From contig CALTTG010000014.1 in the NCBI GenBank assembly GCA_943908475.1, forward strand, positions 11,655-75,654: a DNA stretch of 64,000 bases. The letters are read 5' to 3'. This document shows positions 1 to 8,109 of the stretch, in pieces. Source of the DNA: an uncultured Burkholderiales bacterium (lineage in GTDB: Bacteria; Pseudomonadota; Gammaproteobacteria; Burkholderiales; Burkholderiaceae_C). Both the position numbers and the translations under genes were made by a program. Position 1 is the stretch's first letter, and every line of letters starts with the position of its first letter. Below the pieces are notes generated by a model. The model saw only the letters and a program-made list of their open reading frames with translations, was not told the DNA's origin and did no database searches.

Positions 1-22
1 TGCGCGCACTTTGCTCACCCTC

Positions 23-667
23 ATGCCCCTCCACCGTCGCTTCCTGGTCAACGCCTTCACCGCAGCCGCTTTGGCGTGCGGTGCTGGCCTGCCGGCGTCG
101 GCATGCCAGATGCGCCCCGTGGCACATGACCAGGTCAAAGCCCCGGTCGAAGGACGAGTGGCGCAGGCTTTCAACTGCAAAGACCTCGACGGCGAACAAC
201 TGTTTGTGGAAACTCGCCTGGCGGGCCCCACCCTCAACGGCAAACCTCAAGCCACGGCGCTGACCTTCTATCAGTTCACCCTCAACGCGCAGGGCTTGCT
301 GACCCGTCGGTGGCAGGCCCGTGATTTCGCGCCACCAGACAGCCGGTTGAGCCGCAGCCCGCAGACCCACCGATTCACAGCCCGTGATGTAGATGGCGAC
401 GGCTTGGCCGAGGCGTTCATTGCCTACGCGCTGCCCGGTGCGGCCTTTGGCCCCGACGAAGGCAAGCTGCTGGTGTTTCACAAAGACCGCAAATACGCCG
501 TTCGAGGTGTGGTGGCCCTGGCACCCGGGGGGTTCAGCACCCGAAACATCGACCCGGGGTTCGAACTCTTGCCCGCGGCCATCCAACGGCATGCCCTTCA
601 GCAGTGGGATGCCCTGGCCTTGCCCGCGGGCTCTGCCACCACCGTGACGCAATCCGTCTCACATTGA
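23..667 (+). CDS. Secreted hypothetical protein, 214 aa
   Basis: I do not recognise this protein. It begins with a typical signal peptide: basic start (MPLHRR), a hydrophobic Ala/Leu stretch to about residue 25, and a likely signal peptidase I site after ASA, so it should be exported to the periplasm. The mature part has a DVDGDG stretch near residues 122-127 that resembles the Ca-binding loop of FG-GAP/VCBS beta-propeller proteins, but only one copy is seen. A TTG at 11 could extend it by four residues; the ATG at 23 fits the signal peptide better. It ends 37 bases before dapC. No function is assigned. Confidence 0.75.
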   Translation: MPLHRRFLVNAFTAAALACGAGLPASACQMRPVAHDQVKAPVEGRVAQAFNCKDLDGEQLFVETRLAGPTLNGKPQATALTFYQFTLNAQGLLTRRWQARDFAPPDSRLSRSPQTHRFTARDVDGDGLAEAFIAYALPGAAFGPDEGKLLVFHKDRKYAVRGVVALAPGGFSTRNIDPGFELLPAAIQRHALQQWDALALPAGSATTVTQSVSH

Positions 668-690
668 GGCGCGAGGGCCGCCAAGGCTGG

Positions 691-696
691 GATAAT
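691..696 (+). promoter_or_regulatory. Candidate -10 element of dapC (leaderless start)
   Basis: GATAAT lies inside the short palindrome CTGGGATAATCCAG, only 8 bases before the dapC ATG. A transcript starting at the usual distance would begin about 2 bases before the start codon. No Shine-Dalgarno sequence and no good -35 are seen. Confidence 0.4.
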
Positions 697-704
697 CCAG
701 CCCC

Positions 705-1952
705 ATGAACCCGCTCCTGTCCAAACTCCAGCCTTACCCGTTTGAGCGCCTGCGTGGCCTGACCCAGGGTGTGACCCCGAACCCTGCCTTCCGCCCGATC
801 AGCCTGGGCATCGGCGAGCCCAAGCACCCCACCCCAGCGTTCATCAAAGAGGCCGTGACCGCCTCGCTGGATGGCCTGGCCAGCTACCCCGCCACCGCGG
901 GCGAACCCGCTTTGCGACAAGCGTGCGCCGCATGGGTGCAACGCCGCTATGGCCTGACGCTGAACGCAGACACCCAGATCCTGCCCGTCAACGGCTCGCG
1001 TGAAGCGCTGTTTGCACTGGCCCAGGTGGTGATCGACCCGACGCAACACCAGGCGCAAGGTGGCCCCACGGTCGTCAGCCCCAATCCGTTCTATCAAATC
1101 TACGAAGGCGCCGCTTTGTTGTCTGGCGCCCAGGTGGTCTACGCCAACTCCGACCCCGCCCGAAACTTCGCAGCCGACTGGGGCTCGATCCCTGATCGAG
1201 TCTGGGCGACCACGCAATTGCTGTTCGTGTGCTCACCGGGCAACCCCACGGGGGCCGTGATGCCCTTGAGCGAATGGGCCAAATTGTTCGAACTCAGCGA
1301 TCGACACGGCTTCGTGATCGCGTCAGACGAGTGCTACTCGGAAATCTACTTCCGAGAAGGCCCCGATGCCGCCCCCCTGGGTGGCCTGGAGGCTGCCGCC
1401 AAGCTGGGACGCGCCGACTTCAAACGCTTGATTTCGCTGACCAGCCTGTCCAAGCGGTCCAACGTGCCGGGCATGCGTTCGGGCTTCGTGGCCGGTGATG
1501 CAGAGATCATCAAGGCCTTCTTGCTCTACCGCACCTACCACGGCAGCGCCATGGGCCCAGCCATTCAGCGCGCCAGCGTGGCCGCGTGGAACGACGAGAC
1601 CCACGTGATTGAAAATCGTCGCCTCTACCGGCACAAGTTCGAACAGGTCACGCCGATATTGAGTGCGGTGATGAACGTTGCGCTGCCCGATGCCGGCTTT
1701 TACCTCTGGGCCCAGGTGCCCGACTGCTGCCAGGCTCGCGCCCAGGCGGCGGGCCTGAGCGCGGACGAGTGGTTCGCCCGCGAACTGCTGGCTCAATACA
1801 ATGTGGCCGTGTTGCCAGGGAGCTACCTGGCCCGTAAAGCCATGGGCATCAACCCAGGCGAAGGGCGCATCCGGCTGGCCCTGGTGGCTGGCATCGAAGA
1901 ATGCGTCGAGGCCGCTCAGCGCATCCGCAGCTTTGTTGAATCCTTGGGTTGA
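705..1952 (+). CDS. dapC: Succinyldiaminopimelate transaminase DapC
   Basis: PLP-dependent class I/II aminotransferase, 415 aa, that makes N-succinyl-LL-diaminopimelate from N-succinyl-2-amino-6-oxopimelate with glutamate as amino donor, in the succinylase branch of lysine and meso-DAP synthesis. Visible features are the N-terminal LGIGEPKHPTP substrate loop, the PLP-contacting Asp208 in ASDECY, the Schiff-base lysine K250 in SLTSLSKRSN, and a C-terminal arginine-containing domain (GEGRIRLAL). The assignment over other aminotransferases is supported by dapD 53 bases downstream and dapE further on. The ATG at 705 has no ribosome-binding site; see the -10 element just before it. Confidence 0.93.
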   Translation: MNPLLSKLQPYPFERLRGLTQGVTPNPAFRPISLGIGEPKHPTPAFIKEAVTASLDGLASYPATAGEPALRQACAAWVQRRYGLTLNADTQILPVNGSREALFALAQVVIDPTQHQAQGGPTVVSPNPFYQIYEGAALLSGAQVVYANSDPARNFAADWGSIPDRVWATTQLLFVCSPGNPTGAVMPLSEWAKLFELSDRHGFVIASDECYSEIYFREGPDAAPLGGLEAAAKLGRADFKRLISLTSLSKRSNVPGMRSGFVAGDAEIIKAFLLYRTYHGSAMGPAIQRASVAAWNDETHVIENRRLYRHKFEQVTPILSAVMNVALPDAGFYLWAQVPDCCQARAQAAGLSADEWFARELLAQYNVAVLPGSYLARKAMGINPGEGRIRLALVAGIEECVEAAQRIRSFVESLG

Positions 1953-2005
1953 CCCTGGCGTCAGCCCTCCATTTTCCCCTCCAAGATTTCATCCGAGAGA
2001 CACAC

Positions 2006-2827
2006 ATGAGCCAACTCCAATCCGTCATCGACACCGCCTGGGAAAACCGCACCAACCTGTCGGTGGCCAGTGCCCCTGCCGAAGTGCGTGACGCCGTCAA
2101 CCACATCATCGACCAGCTCGACACCGGCAAGCTGCGCGTCGCCGAAAAGATCAATGGCGCCTGGGAAACCCACCAGTGGGTCAAAAAGGCGGTGTTGCTG
2201 AGCTTCCGCTTGAACGACAACGTGCCCATGGGCGATGGCCCCCTGCAGTTCTTCGACAAGGTGCCCAGCAAGTACGGTTCGATGAATGCCGATCAGTTGC
2301 GTGCCACGGGCGTGCGCGTGGTGCCCCCGGCCGTGGCCCGCCGTGGCTCGTTCCAGGCCAAAAACGTCATCTTGATGCCGTCTTACGTGAACATTGGCGC
2401 CTACGTCGACGAAGGCACCATGGTCGACACCTGGGCCACCGTCGGCTCGTGCGCCCAGATCGGCAGGAACGTTCACCTGTCGGGCGGCGTGGGCATCGGC
2501 GGCGTGCTCGAGCCCCTGCAGGCCAACCCCACCATCATCGAAGACAACTGCTTCATCGGCGCCCGCTCGGAAGTGGTTGAAGGCGTGATCGTGGAAGAAA
2601 ACTCGGTGATCTCGATGGGCGTGTACATCGGCCAATCGACCAAGATCTACGACCGCGCCACCGGCGAAGTCACGTATGGCCGCATCCCCGCCGGTTCGGT
2701 GGTGGTCTCTGGCAACCTGCCCTCGGCCGATGGCAAGTACAGCCTGTACTGCGCCGTGATCGTCAAGCGCGTGGACGCACAGACCCGCTCGAAGACCAGC
2801 ATCAACGACCTGCTGCGCGGCGCCTGA
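2006..2827 (+). CDS. dapD: 2,3,4,5-tetrahydropyridine-2,6-dicarboxylate N-succinyltransferase DapD
   Basis: Acyltransferase of 273 aa (E. coli DapD has 274) that transfers succinyl from succinyl-CoA to tetrahydrodipicolinate. The N-terminal third is the substrate-binding helical domain; the middle carries the left-handed beta-helix built of hexapeptide repeats (from about NVILMPSYVNIGAYVDEG to GVYIGQSTKI); the C-terminus ends in RSKTSINDLLRGA as expected. The ATG at 2006 was chosen because the sequence from MSQLQSVIDTAW onward is typical of the family; an in-frame upstream extension to 1949 overlaps dapC and is not convincing. Acts directly after the dapA/dapB steps and before DapC. Confidence 0.95.
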   Translation: MSQLQSVIDTAWENRTNLSVASAPAEVRDAVNHIIDQLDTGKLRVAEKINGAWETHQWVKKAVLLSFRLNDNVPMGDGPLQFFDKVPSKYGSMNADQLRATGVRVVPPAVARRGSFQAKNVILMPSYVNIGAYVDEGTMVDTWATVGSCAQIGRNVHLSGGVGIGGVLEPLQANPTIIEDNCFIGARSEVVEGVIVEENSVISMGVYIGQSTKIYDRATGEVTYGRIPAGSVVVSGNLPSADGKYSLYCAVIVKRVDAQTRSKTSINDLLRGA

Positions 2828-2839
2828 CCGCCCACGGCA

Positions 2840-2859
2840 CCCTGGCCTGAAGGCCAGGG
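2840..2859 (+). other. GC-rich hairpin between dapD and pilU
   Basis: A perfect 8-bp stem (CCCTGGCC/GGCCAGGG) closes a TGAA loop 13 bases after the dapD stop. There is no T-run after it, so it is not a classical intrinsic terminator; it could stabilise the upstream mRNA or partly separate dapCD from pilU. Confidence 0.45.
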
Positions 2860-2883
2860 CCATGACATCAAGTGGAGATCTCG

Positions 2884-4062
2884 ATGAGCGAAGGCAATCT
2901 GGAGCGCGTGCTGCGCATCATGGCCGAGAAGAAGGCCTCGGACGTTTTCCTGTCGGCCAACACGCCGATCCTCATCAAGATCCACGGTCAGATCATGCAA
3001 CTGACCGACCAGATCCTCACCCCATCGCAACCTCGGCAGTTGCTCTCGGAAATGCTCTCGCCTACTCAAATGGAAGAGCTGGACGAGACCGGCGAGCTCA
3101 ATGTGGGCATCACCATCCGGGGCGTGGCCATCTTCCGCCTGAGCGCCTTCAAGCAACGGGGCTCGGTGGCTGCGGTGTTCCGCCACATCCCGTCCGACAT
3201 CCCGCAGCTCGACTCGCTCAATGTGCCCGAGGTGCTGTCACAACTCGTGCTGGAAAAGCGAGGGCTCATCCTGCTGGTCGGCGCCACGGGCACGGGCAAG
3301 AGCACGACCCTGGCGGCCATGCTGGACCATCGCAACCAGCGGATGACCGGGCACATCCTGACCATCGAAGACCCGATGGAGTTTTTGTTCACCAACAAGA
3401 AGTCCATCGTGAACCAGCGCGAAATCGGTCGGGACACGGCCTCGCTGCAAGTGGGTTTACGCAATGCCCTGCGGCAAGCGCCCGACTGCATCCTGATCGG
3501 TGAAATCCGCGACCGCGAGACCATGACAGCAGCCCTGTCTTATGCCCTGTCGGGGCACTTGGTGCTGGCCACCTTGCACGCCAACAACAGCTACCACGCC
3601 CTGGGCCGCATCCTGTCGTTCTACACACCAGAGGCCCGTCCAGCGCTGCTGGGTGACCTGGGCTCGGGCCTGAAGGCCATCGTGTCGCAACGCTTGCTTC
3701 GCAACACCTCAGGTGGGCGCATTCCTGCTGTGGAGGTCTTGCTCAACACGAAGCTGATCTCCGAAATGATCGAGCGCAGCGATTTCTCCAGCATCAAAGA
3801 CGCCATGGAGAAATCCATGGCCGAAGGCTCTCAAACCTTCGAGCAAGACATCGCGCGGCTCATCAACGAAGGCGTGATCACGCGCGACGAGGGCATGACC
3901 CACGCCGACTCGCCAACCAACCTGATGTGGCGCCTGCAGAACGACACGAGCAGCCAGTCGAAATTGCCCCCCAAGGCCGAAGAGCAGGACGATGGCCCCT
4001 CGTTCACGGAAATCACACTGGACGTGCCTGGCGAAGACCGCTCATTCAACACCCGCTACTGA
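2884..4062 (+). CDS. pilU: PilU-type twitching-motility retraction ATPase
   Basis: Hexameric GspE/PilT-family ATPase, 392 aa, powering type IVa pilus retraction at the inner membrane. Seen: N-terminal PAS-like part (ASDVFLS motif), Walker A GATGTGKST at about 133-141, Asp box around TIEDPMEF, Walker B ILIGEIRDRETM near 203-214, and His box ATLHANN. The longer C-terminus ending in a charged, disordered tail after residue 340 fits PilU rather than the shorter PilT. The ATG at 2884 is preceded at 6 bases by GGAG; a GTG at 2872 would swallow that site. No pilT or other pilus gene is adjacent; the neighbours are dapD and dapE (9-base gap), so co-transcription with lysine genes is likely. Confidence 0.88.
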   Translation: MSEGNLERVLRIMAEKKASDVFLSANTPILIKIHGQIMQLTDQILTPSQPRQLLSEMLSPTQMEELDETGELNVGITIRGVAIFRLSAFKQRGSVAAVFRHIPSDIPQLDSLNVPEVLSQLVLEKRGLILLVGATGTGKSTTLAAMLDHRNQRMTGHILTIEDPMEFLFTNKKSIVNQREIGRDTASLQVGLRNALRQAPDCILIGEIRDRETMTAALSYALSGHLVLATLHANNSYHALGRILSFYTPEARPALLGDLGSGLKAIVSQRLLRNTSGGRIPAVEVLLNTKLISEMIERSDFSSIKDAMEKSMAEGSQTFEQDIARLINEGVITRDEGMTHADSPTNLMWRLQNDTSSQSKLPPKAEEQDDGPSFTEITLDVPGEDRSFNTRY

Positions 4063-4071
4063 TCCCACCTC

Positions 4072-5226
4072 ATGTCAGACACCCTTCGCTTGCTCGAAGC
4101 CCTGCTGGTTCGCCCGTCGGTCACGCCGGACGACGCGGGCTGCCAAGCCTTGATGGCCGAGCGCCTGAGCGCCATTGGCTTCGAATGCCACACGCTGAGC
4201 TTCGGGCCGGCTCAAGCCCCTGTGACCAACCTCTGGGCGATTCGACGCGGCCAAGGACATGCACACGGCGCTCCCACCTTGGTGTTTGCCGGGCACACCG
4301 ATGTGGTCCCCACGGGACCATTGGCACAGTGGACCACACCGCCGTTCACGCCCAGCTACCGCGACGGCCAGCTCTATGCGCGAGGCGCCGCCGACATGAA
4401 AACGTCGCTGGCGGCCATGGTTGTGGCCAGCGAAGAGTTCGTGGCGGCTCACCCCGATCACCAGGGCAGCATCGCCTTCCTGATCACCAGCGACGAGGAG
4501 GGCCCCTCGGTCGACGGCACCGTGAAAGTGTGCGAATGGCTGCAAGCCCGCGGTGAGCGTTTGGACGCCTGCATCGTGGGCGAGCCCACCTCGGTCAAAT
4601 CATTGGGCGACATGATCAAAAACGGGCGACGTGGCTCGCTGTCAGGCAAGCTGCGGGTGCAAGGCATTCAAGGGCACATCGCCTACCCACACCTCGCCCG
4701 CAATCCAATTCACCAGGTGGCCCCGGCGCTCGCCGAGTTGTGTGCCATCACCTGGGATGCTGGCAACGAACACTTCCCCCCCACCAGTTGGCAGATGTCC
4801 AACATCCACGCCGGCACGGGCGCCAACAACGTGATCCCGGGAGAGGTGGTCATCGACTTCAACTTCCGGTTTTCCACTGAATCCACACCCGAGCAACTCA
4901 AAGAACGCCTGGAAGAAGTGCTCGTCCGCCATGGTCTGACCTTTGAGATCGACTGGGTGCTGGGAGGCCGCCCCTTCCTGACACGCCCCGGCAGCCTGAT
5001 TCAGGCCATCAGCCAGGCCATTGAGCAAACGACCGGCATCACCACCGAGCTGTCGACCTCGGGCGGCACCTCGGACGGCCGGTTCATTGCGCAGATCTGC
5101 CCGCAAGTGGTCGAGTTTGGCCCCATCAATGCCAGCATCCACAAGATCGACGAACACGTGGCCGTCTCGGCCATCGATCCCCTCAAGGACATCTACAAGC
5201 GCACCCTGGAAGGCATGGTCCGGTGA
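4072..5226 (+). CDS. dapE: Succinyl-diaminopimelate desuccinylase DapE
   Basis: Di-zinc M20 peptidase-family enzyme, 384 aa, hydrolysing N-succinyl-LL-DAP to LL-DAP and succinate. Metal ligands and catalytic residues are seen in order: H75 and D77 in FAGHTDVVPTG, bridging D108 in GAADMKTS, catalytic E142 with E143 in SDEEGPS, and a C-terminal ligand in the INASIHKIDEHV segment. The dimerisation domain lies between (about 185-300). It follows pilU by 9 bases and overlaps prmB by 4 bases (GTGA), so the two are translationally coupled. Confidence 0.95.
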   Translation: MSDTLRLLEALLVRPSVTPDDAGCQALMAERLSAIGFECHTLSFGPAQAPVTNLWAIRRGQGHAHGAPTLVFAGHTDVVPTGPLAQWTTPPFTPSYRDGQLYARGAADMKTSLAAMVVASEEFVAAHPDHQGSIAFLITSDEEGPSVDGTVKVCEWLQARGERLDACIVGEPTSVKSLGDMIKNGRRGSLSGKLRVQGIQGHIAYPHLARNPIHQVAPALAELCAITWDAGNEHFPPTSWQMSNIHAGTGANNVIPGEVVIDFNFRFSTESTPEQLKERLEEVLVRHGLTFEIDWVLGGRPFLTRPGSLIQAISQAIEQTTGITTELSTSGGTSDGRFIAQICPQVVEFGPINASIHKIDEHVAVSAIDPLKDIYKRTLEGMVR

Positions 5227-6104
5227 CACAGCGCCTCATCGAACTGATTGATCTGGCCACCACCCGCCTCACCCAGGCGGGTGTGGCGTTTGGCCACGGC
5301 ACGGCCACCGCGTTTGACGAAGCCGCTTGGCTGGTGCTGTGGTCGCTGGGCTTGCCCATCGACGACTTGGACAGCGTTGAGCAACGACCGGTGACCGACA
5401 CACAAGCCCAGCAAGCCCTGGCCCTGGTCGATGAACGCATCCGCACCCGCAAGCCGGCCGCCTACCTCACCCGTGAGGCCTGGTTGCAGGGCGTGCCGTT
5501 TTATGTGGACGAACGCGCCATCGTGCCCCGATCCTTCATTGCCGAAGTGCTGGCCGACGGCAGCATCGACGCCTGGTTGAGCGAGCACACGCACCGCGTG
5601 CTGGATCTGTGCACCGGCAATGGCAGCCTCGCTGTGCTGGCCGCGATGGCCTACCCAGAGGTCATCGTGCATGGCGCCGACTTGAGCGAGGACGCCTTGG
5701 CGGTGGCCCGCATCAACGTCGACAAGCACGGCCTGTCGGACCGCATCACCTTGCTGCACAGCGATGGCCTCGCCGGCGTTCGAGGCCCGTACGACCTCAT
5801 CGTCTGCAACCCGCCCTATGTGAACGCTCAGTCGATGTCGGCCTTGCCTGACGAGTACAAGGCCGAGCCCGAGATGGCCCTGGCCTCCGGCACCGATGGC
5901 ATGGACTTCTGCCGCGCACTGCTGTCCGCCCTTCGGGCCAGTCCCCAGCAATACCTCAGCGAACATGCCGTGGTCGTGCTGGAAATCGGCAACGAACGAC
6001 CGAACTTCGAGGCCGCGTTTCCCGACCTGCCGGTGTTCTGGCTGGCCACCTCGTCCGGTGATGATCAGTTGCTGCTCATCACCCGGGAGGCCTTGGAGGC
6101 TTGA
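5223..6104 (+). CDS. prmB: 50S ribosomal protein L3 N5-glutamine methyltransferase PrmB
   Basis: SAM-dependent methyltransferase, 293 aa, modifying a glutamine of ribosomal protein L3 before 50S assembly. The SAM-binding motif I is VLDLCTGNGSLAVLAA near 127-142, and the catalytic NPPY lies at 196-199 (VCNPPYV). The IVPRS stretch near 100-104 is typical of PrmB; PrmC (HemK) has a different residue pattern there. It starts with GTG at 5223, overlapping the dapE stop, and faces the PhoD-like gene tail to tail with 25 bases between. Confidence 0.9.
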   Translation: MTQRLIELIDLATTRLTQAGVAFGHGTATAFDEAAWLVLWSLGLPIDDLDSVEQRPVTDTQAQQALALVDERIRTRKPAAYLTREAWLQGVPFYVDERAIVPRSFIAEVLADGSIDAWLSEHTHRVLDLCTGNGSLAVLAAMAYPEVIVHGADLSEDALAVARINVDKHGLSDRITLLHSDGLAGVRGPYDLIVCNPPYVNAQSMSALPDEYKAEPEMALASGTDGMDFCRALLSALRASPQQYLSEHAVVVLEIGNERPNFEAAFPDLPVFWLATSSGDDQLLLITREALEA

Positions 6105-6129
6105 GGCCACCAAGGCGCAGAGCCTGACC

Positions 6130-8007
6130 TCAGCCCGATCGTTTTTTGGCCTTGGCCTGCAACTGCAAGGCGTTGAGTTGCGCTTCCAACGCCAGGGCCG
6201 CCGTGCTGGCCCGATAGGGGTGAATGGCCATCAGGTGGTTGTCGAATGACGCGCCTTGCTCGGTGCGCCAAGTGGCCCACAAGCGGGGTCGGCCGTCGAA
6301 TTCCGCCTTGAGCACCGCGTCGGGCTCCAGAGCCAGCCAGTTTCGGGTGGGCATCACCGGGTCCGACGTGTTCGGGAAGTTCATCATCTGTGCCGTGTGC
6401 TCGGAGTCGATGGTCTGCACCTTCCGCCCCGCCTGGTTGAGGTACCACAGGAAAATGCGCTCGGCAAAGCCGCTGGGGCTGGGGTGCACCACCCCCGTGG
6501 ACGTCAGCTGATGCACGCGTTGACCATTGCTGACCGTTGAGCCTTTGGTCGCAAACCCCCATGCCGCCACGTGCACATCGCCCGACACCAGGGCGACCCG
6601 GCATTTCACGCGCTCACCCAGGGCCACCAATGCCTGCACCAAGCGTTTGCGTTCGTGTTCATGGCGATCATGTGACCAGTGGTCGTTCAAATCGTCTGCA
6701 CTGCCACTGGTGACGTTGTCGTTGGCCAGGAAGGTCAAAGGCCCCTCGACCAAGGACAGCTTGGGGTGAACCACCGGCACGCTGGACATCACCAGCATGT
6801 GGGTCACCGCCTGAGGCTGCATCGCGTTCCACACGCCGTGCCAGGCTTGCCAGCAGGCCGGTGACAGCACCTGCTGCTGCGACCGGTTGGTGCGCAGGTC
6901 CATCACACACAGGCGCAAGACCCCCATGTCCAACACATGGTTGAACCCCGCCTGCCCATCGAGGAAGTTCAAGGACAAGGGGTCGGCCTTCCGCACCGCT
7001 TGCCAGGCCTGAGCGTCGACCGCTGGAGGCTGCCCCTTCACGACCGCGCCTTTCACACATTGCAGCATGGGGTCACGCGAGCCAGGTGCGCTGAAATCAT
7101 GCAAGGTCGGCAGGTCGGCCAATTTCATCTGCAACTGGCACACCCAGAAGGCTTCGCGCGCGATGCGAAACAGCGTCTGGAGCAGCGGGCAACGTTGCTT
7201 GGCGGGCGAGTACGAGCCCCAACCGTCAAAAATGTCGTGGTCGTCCCACATCATCACGGTGGGCATGGAGGCGAACCCCACACCGGCATTGAGCACGGGG
7301 CCTGCCACGGCCTTGCCCGTCGGGCTCTGACTCCACCGCTGCACGTAGGTGCGCCAGAAATAGGCTTCGATCTGGGAGGTCAGCTTTTTCGAGGGCACGA
7401 ACTTGAGCTGCTCGTCCTCGTCCAGCTCGACCCAAGCTTTGAGCTCGGGCACTTCGCTCCAAACCCCGTCCATGTAGACCTGATCGCCCCCCGCCAGCAA
7501 GAGGTGAAAGCGCTGCACACCCTTGGCATGGCTCACGGTTTCATGCCACTGCTGCTCGCGGTCCAGCGGGTACTGTGGCGGCCGAAGCCGCGCATCGTGG
7601 TTGCACAGCAGGTCAGACCACACGTGGTTGGCCGGGGTTTTGAGCTCTTTGATCAACTTGGGATCGGAAAACCCGTTGCACGACACATAGGCCATGCGTG
7701 GCGTTTGCCCGCTGGCCGGCACCGTGAAGTGCCAGCGGGCCCCAGGATCGCCCTTGACGCCATAGGCGAGGCGACGCTCCTGCGCGGTCTGCGGCACGCT
7801 CAGGTCGTAACGCAGAAAGTCGCCCACCGGGCTCTCGTGCAAGCGCACGGGCGCCGCCAAGGCTTTGCCCTCCAGCTCCAACACAGGCGCCGCCGCCCCC
7901 GTGGGCACCACGAGCATGGCAGACACCTTCCATCGGCCCTTCGACTTCTCGGTCGTTGTTTGCCCTCTGAACGACAATACGGGGCCCATCACGATGGTGT
8001 TGCTCAT
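6130..8007 (-). CDS. PhoD-like alkaline phosphatase / metallophosphoesterase
   Basis: About 625 aa, related to the alkaline phosphatase D metallophosphatase superfamily. Characteristic segments are VSCNGFSD (about 108-115), LAGGDQVYMD (about 171-180), MWDDHDIFDG (about 253-262) and VSGDVHVAAW (about 475-484), giving the Asp/His/Asn metal ligands expected of the family. No signal peptide or Tat motif is seen with the ATG at 8007 (MSNTIVMGP), so a cytoplasmic enzyme is possible; an in-frame start further upstream (8184) would overlap the divergent ABC-F gene. The substrate cannot be told: phosphomonoester, phosphodiester or phospholipid are all known in the family. Confidence 0.75.
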   Translation of the reverse strand: MSNTIVMGPVLSFRGQTTTEKSKGRWKVSAMLVVPTGAAAPVLELEGKALAAPVRLHESPVGDFLRYDLSVPQTAQERRLAYGVKGDPGARWHFTVPASGQTPRMAYVSCNGFSDPKLIKELKTPANHVWSDLLCNHDARLRPPQYPLDREQQWHETVSHAKGVQRFHLLLAGGDQVYMDGVWSEVPELKAWVELDEDEQLKFVPSKKLTSQIEAYFWRTYVQRWSQSPTGKAVAGPVLNAGVGFASMPTVMMWDDHDIFDGWGSYSPAKQRCPLLQTLFRIAREAFWVCQLQMKLADLPTLHDFSAPGSRDPMLQCVKGAVVKGQPPAVDAQAWQAVRKADPLSLNFLDGQAGFNHVLDMGVLRLCVMDLRTNRSQQQVLSPACWQAWHGVWNAMQPQAVTHMLVMSSVPVVHPKLSLVEGPLTFLANDNVTSGSADDLNDHWSHDRHEHERKRLVQALVALGERVKCRVALVSGDVHVAAWGFATKGSTVSNGQRVHQLTSTGVVHPSPSGFAERIFLWYLNQAGRKVQTIDSEHTAQMMNFPNTSDPVMPTRNWLALEPDAVLKAEFDGRPRLWATWRTEQGASFDNHLMAIHPYRASTAALALEAQLNALQLQAKAKKRSG

Positions 8008-8043
8008 GTCTGCCTGAATGCTTGTGCTGGAAAAGGCCCGTAT

Positions 8044-8059
8044 TGTGAACAAAGTCACG
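8044..8059. promoter_or_regulatory. Candidate CRP/FNR-family operator
   Basis: TGTGA-N6-TCACG (half-sites at 8044-8048 and 8055-8059) matches the CRP-type consensus TGTGA-N6-TCACA at 9 of 10 bases. It lies in the 102-base divergent gap, 37 bases before the phoD-like ATG and 51 before the ABC-F ATG. Seen only as a sequence match; no CRP gene is in the window. Confidence 0.3.
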
Positions 8060-8109
8060 GCAACCACCATCCCTAATCCGAGGCGTGTCCGCGCCCACCC
8101 CACTTCCTC

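Noticed and set aside
2840..2859. Hairpin after dapD as an intrinsic terminator
   Set aside because: No T-run follows, and the downstream pilU-dapE-prmB genes continue on the same strand.
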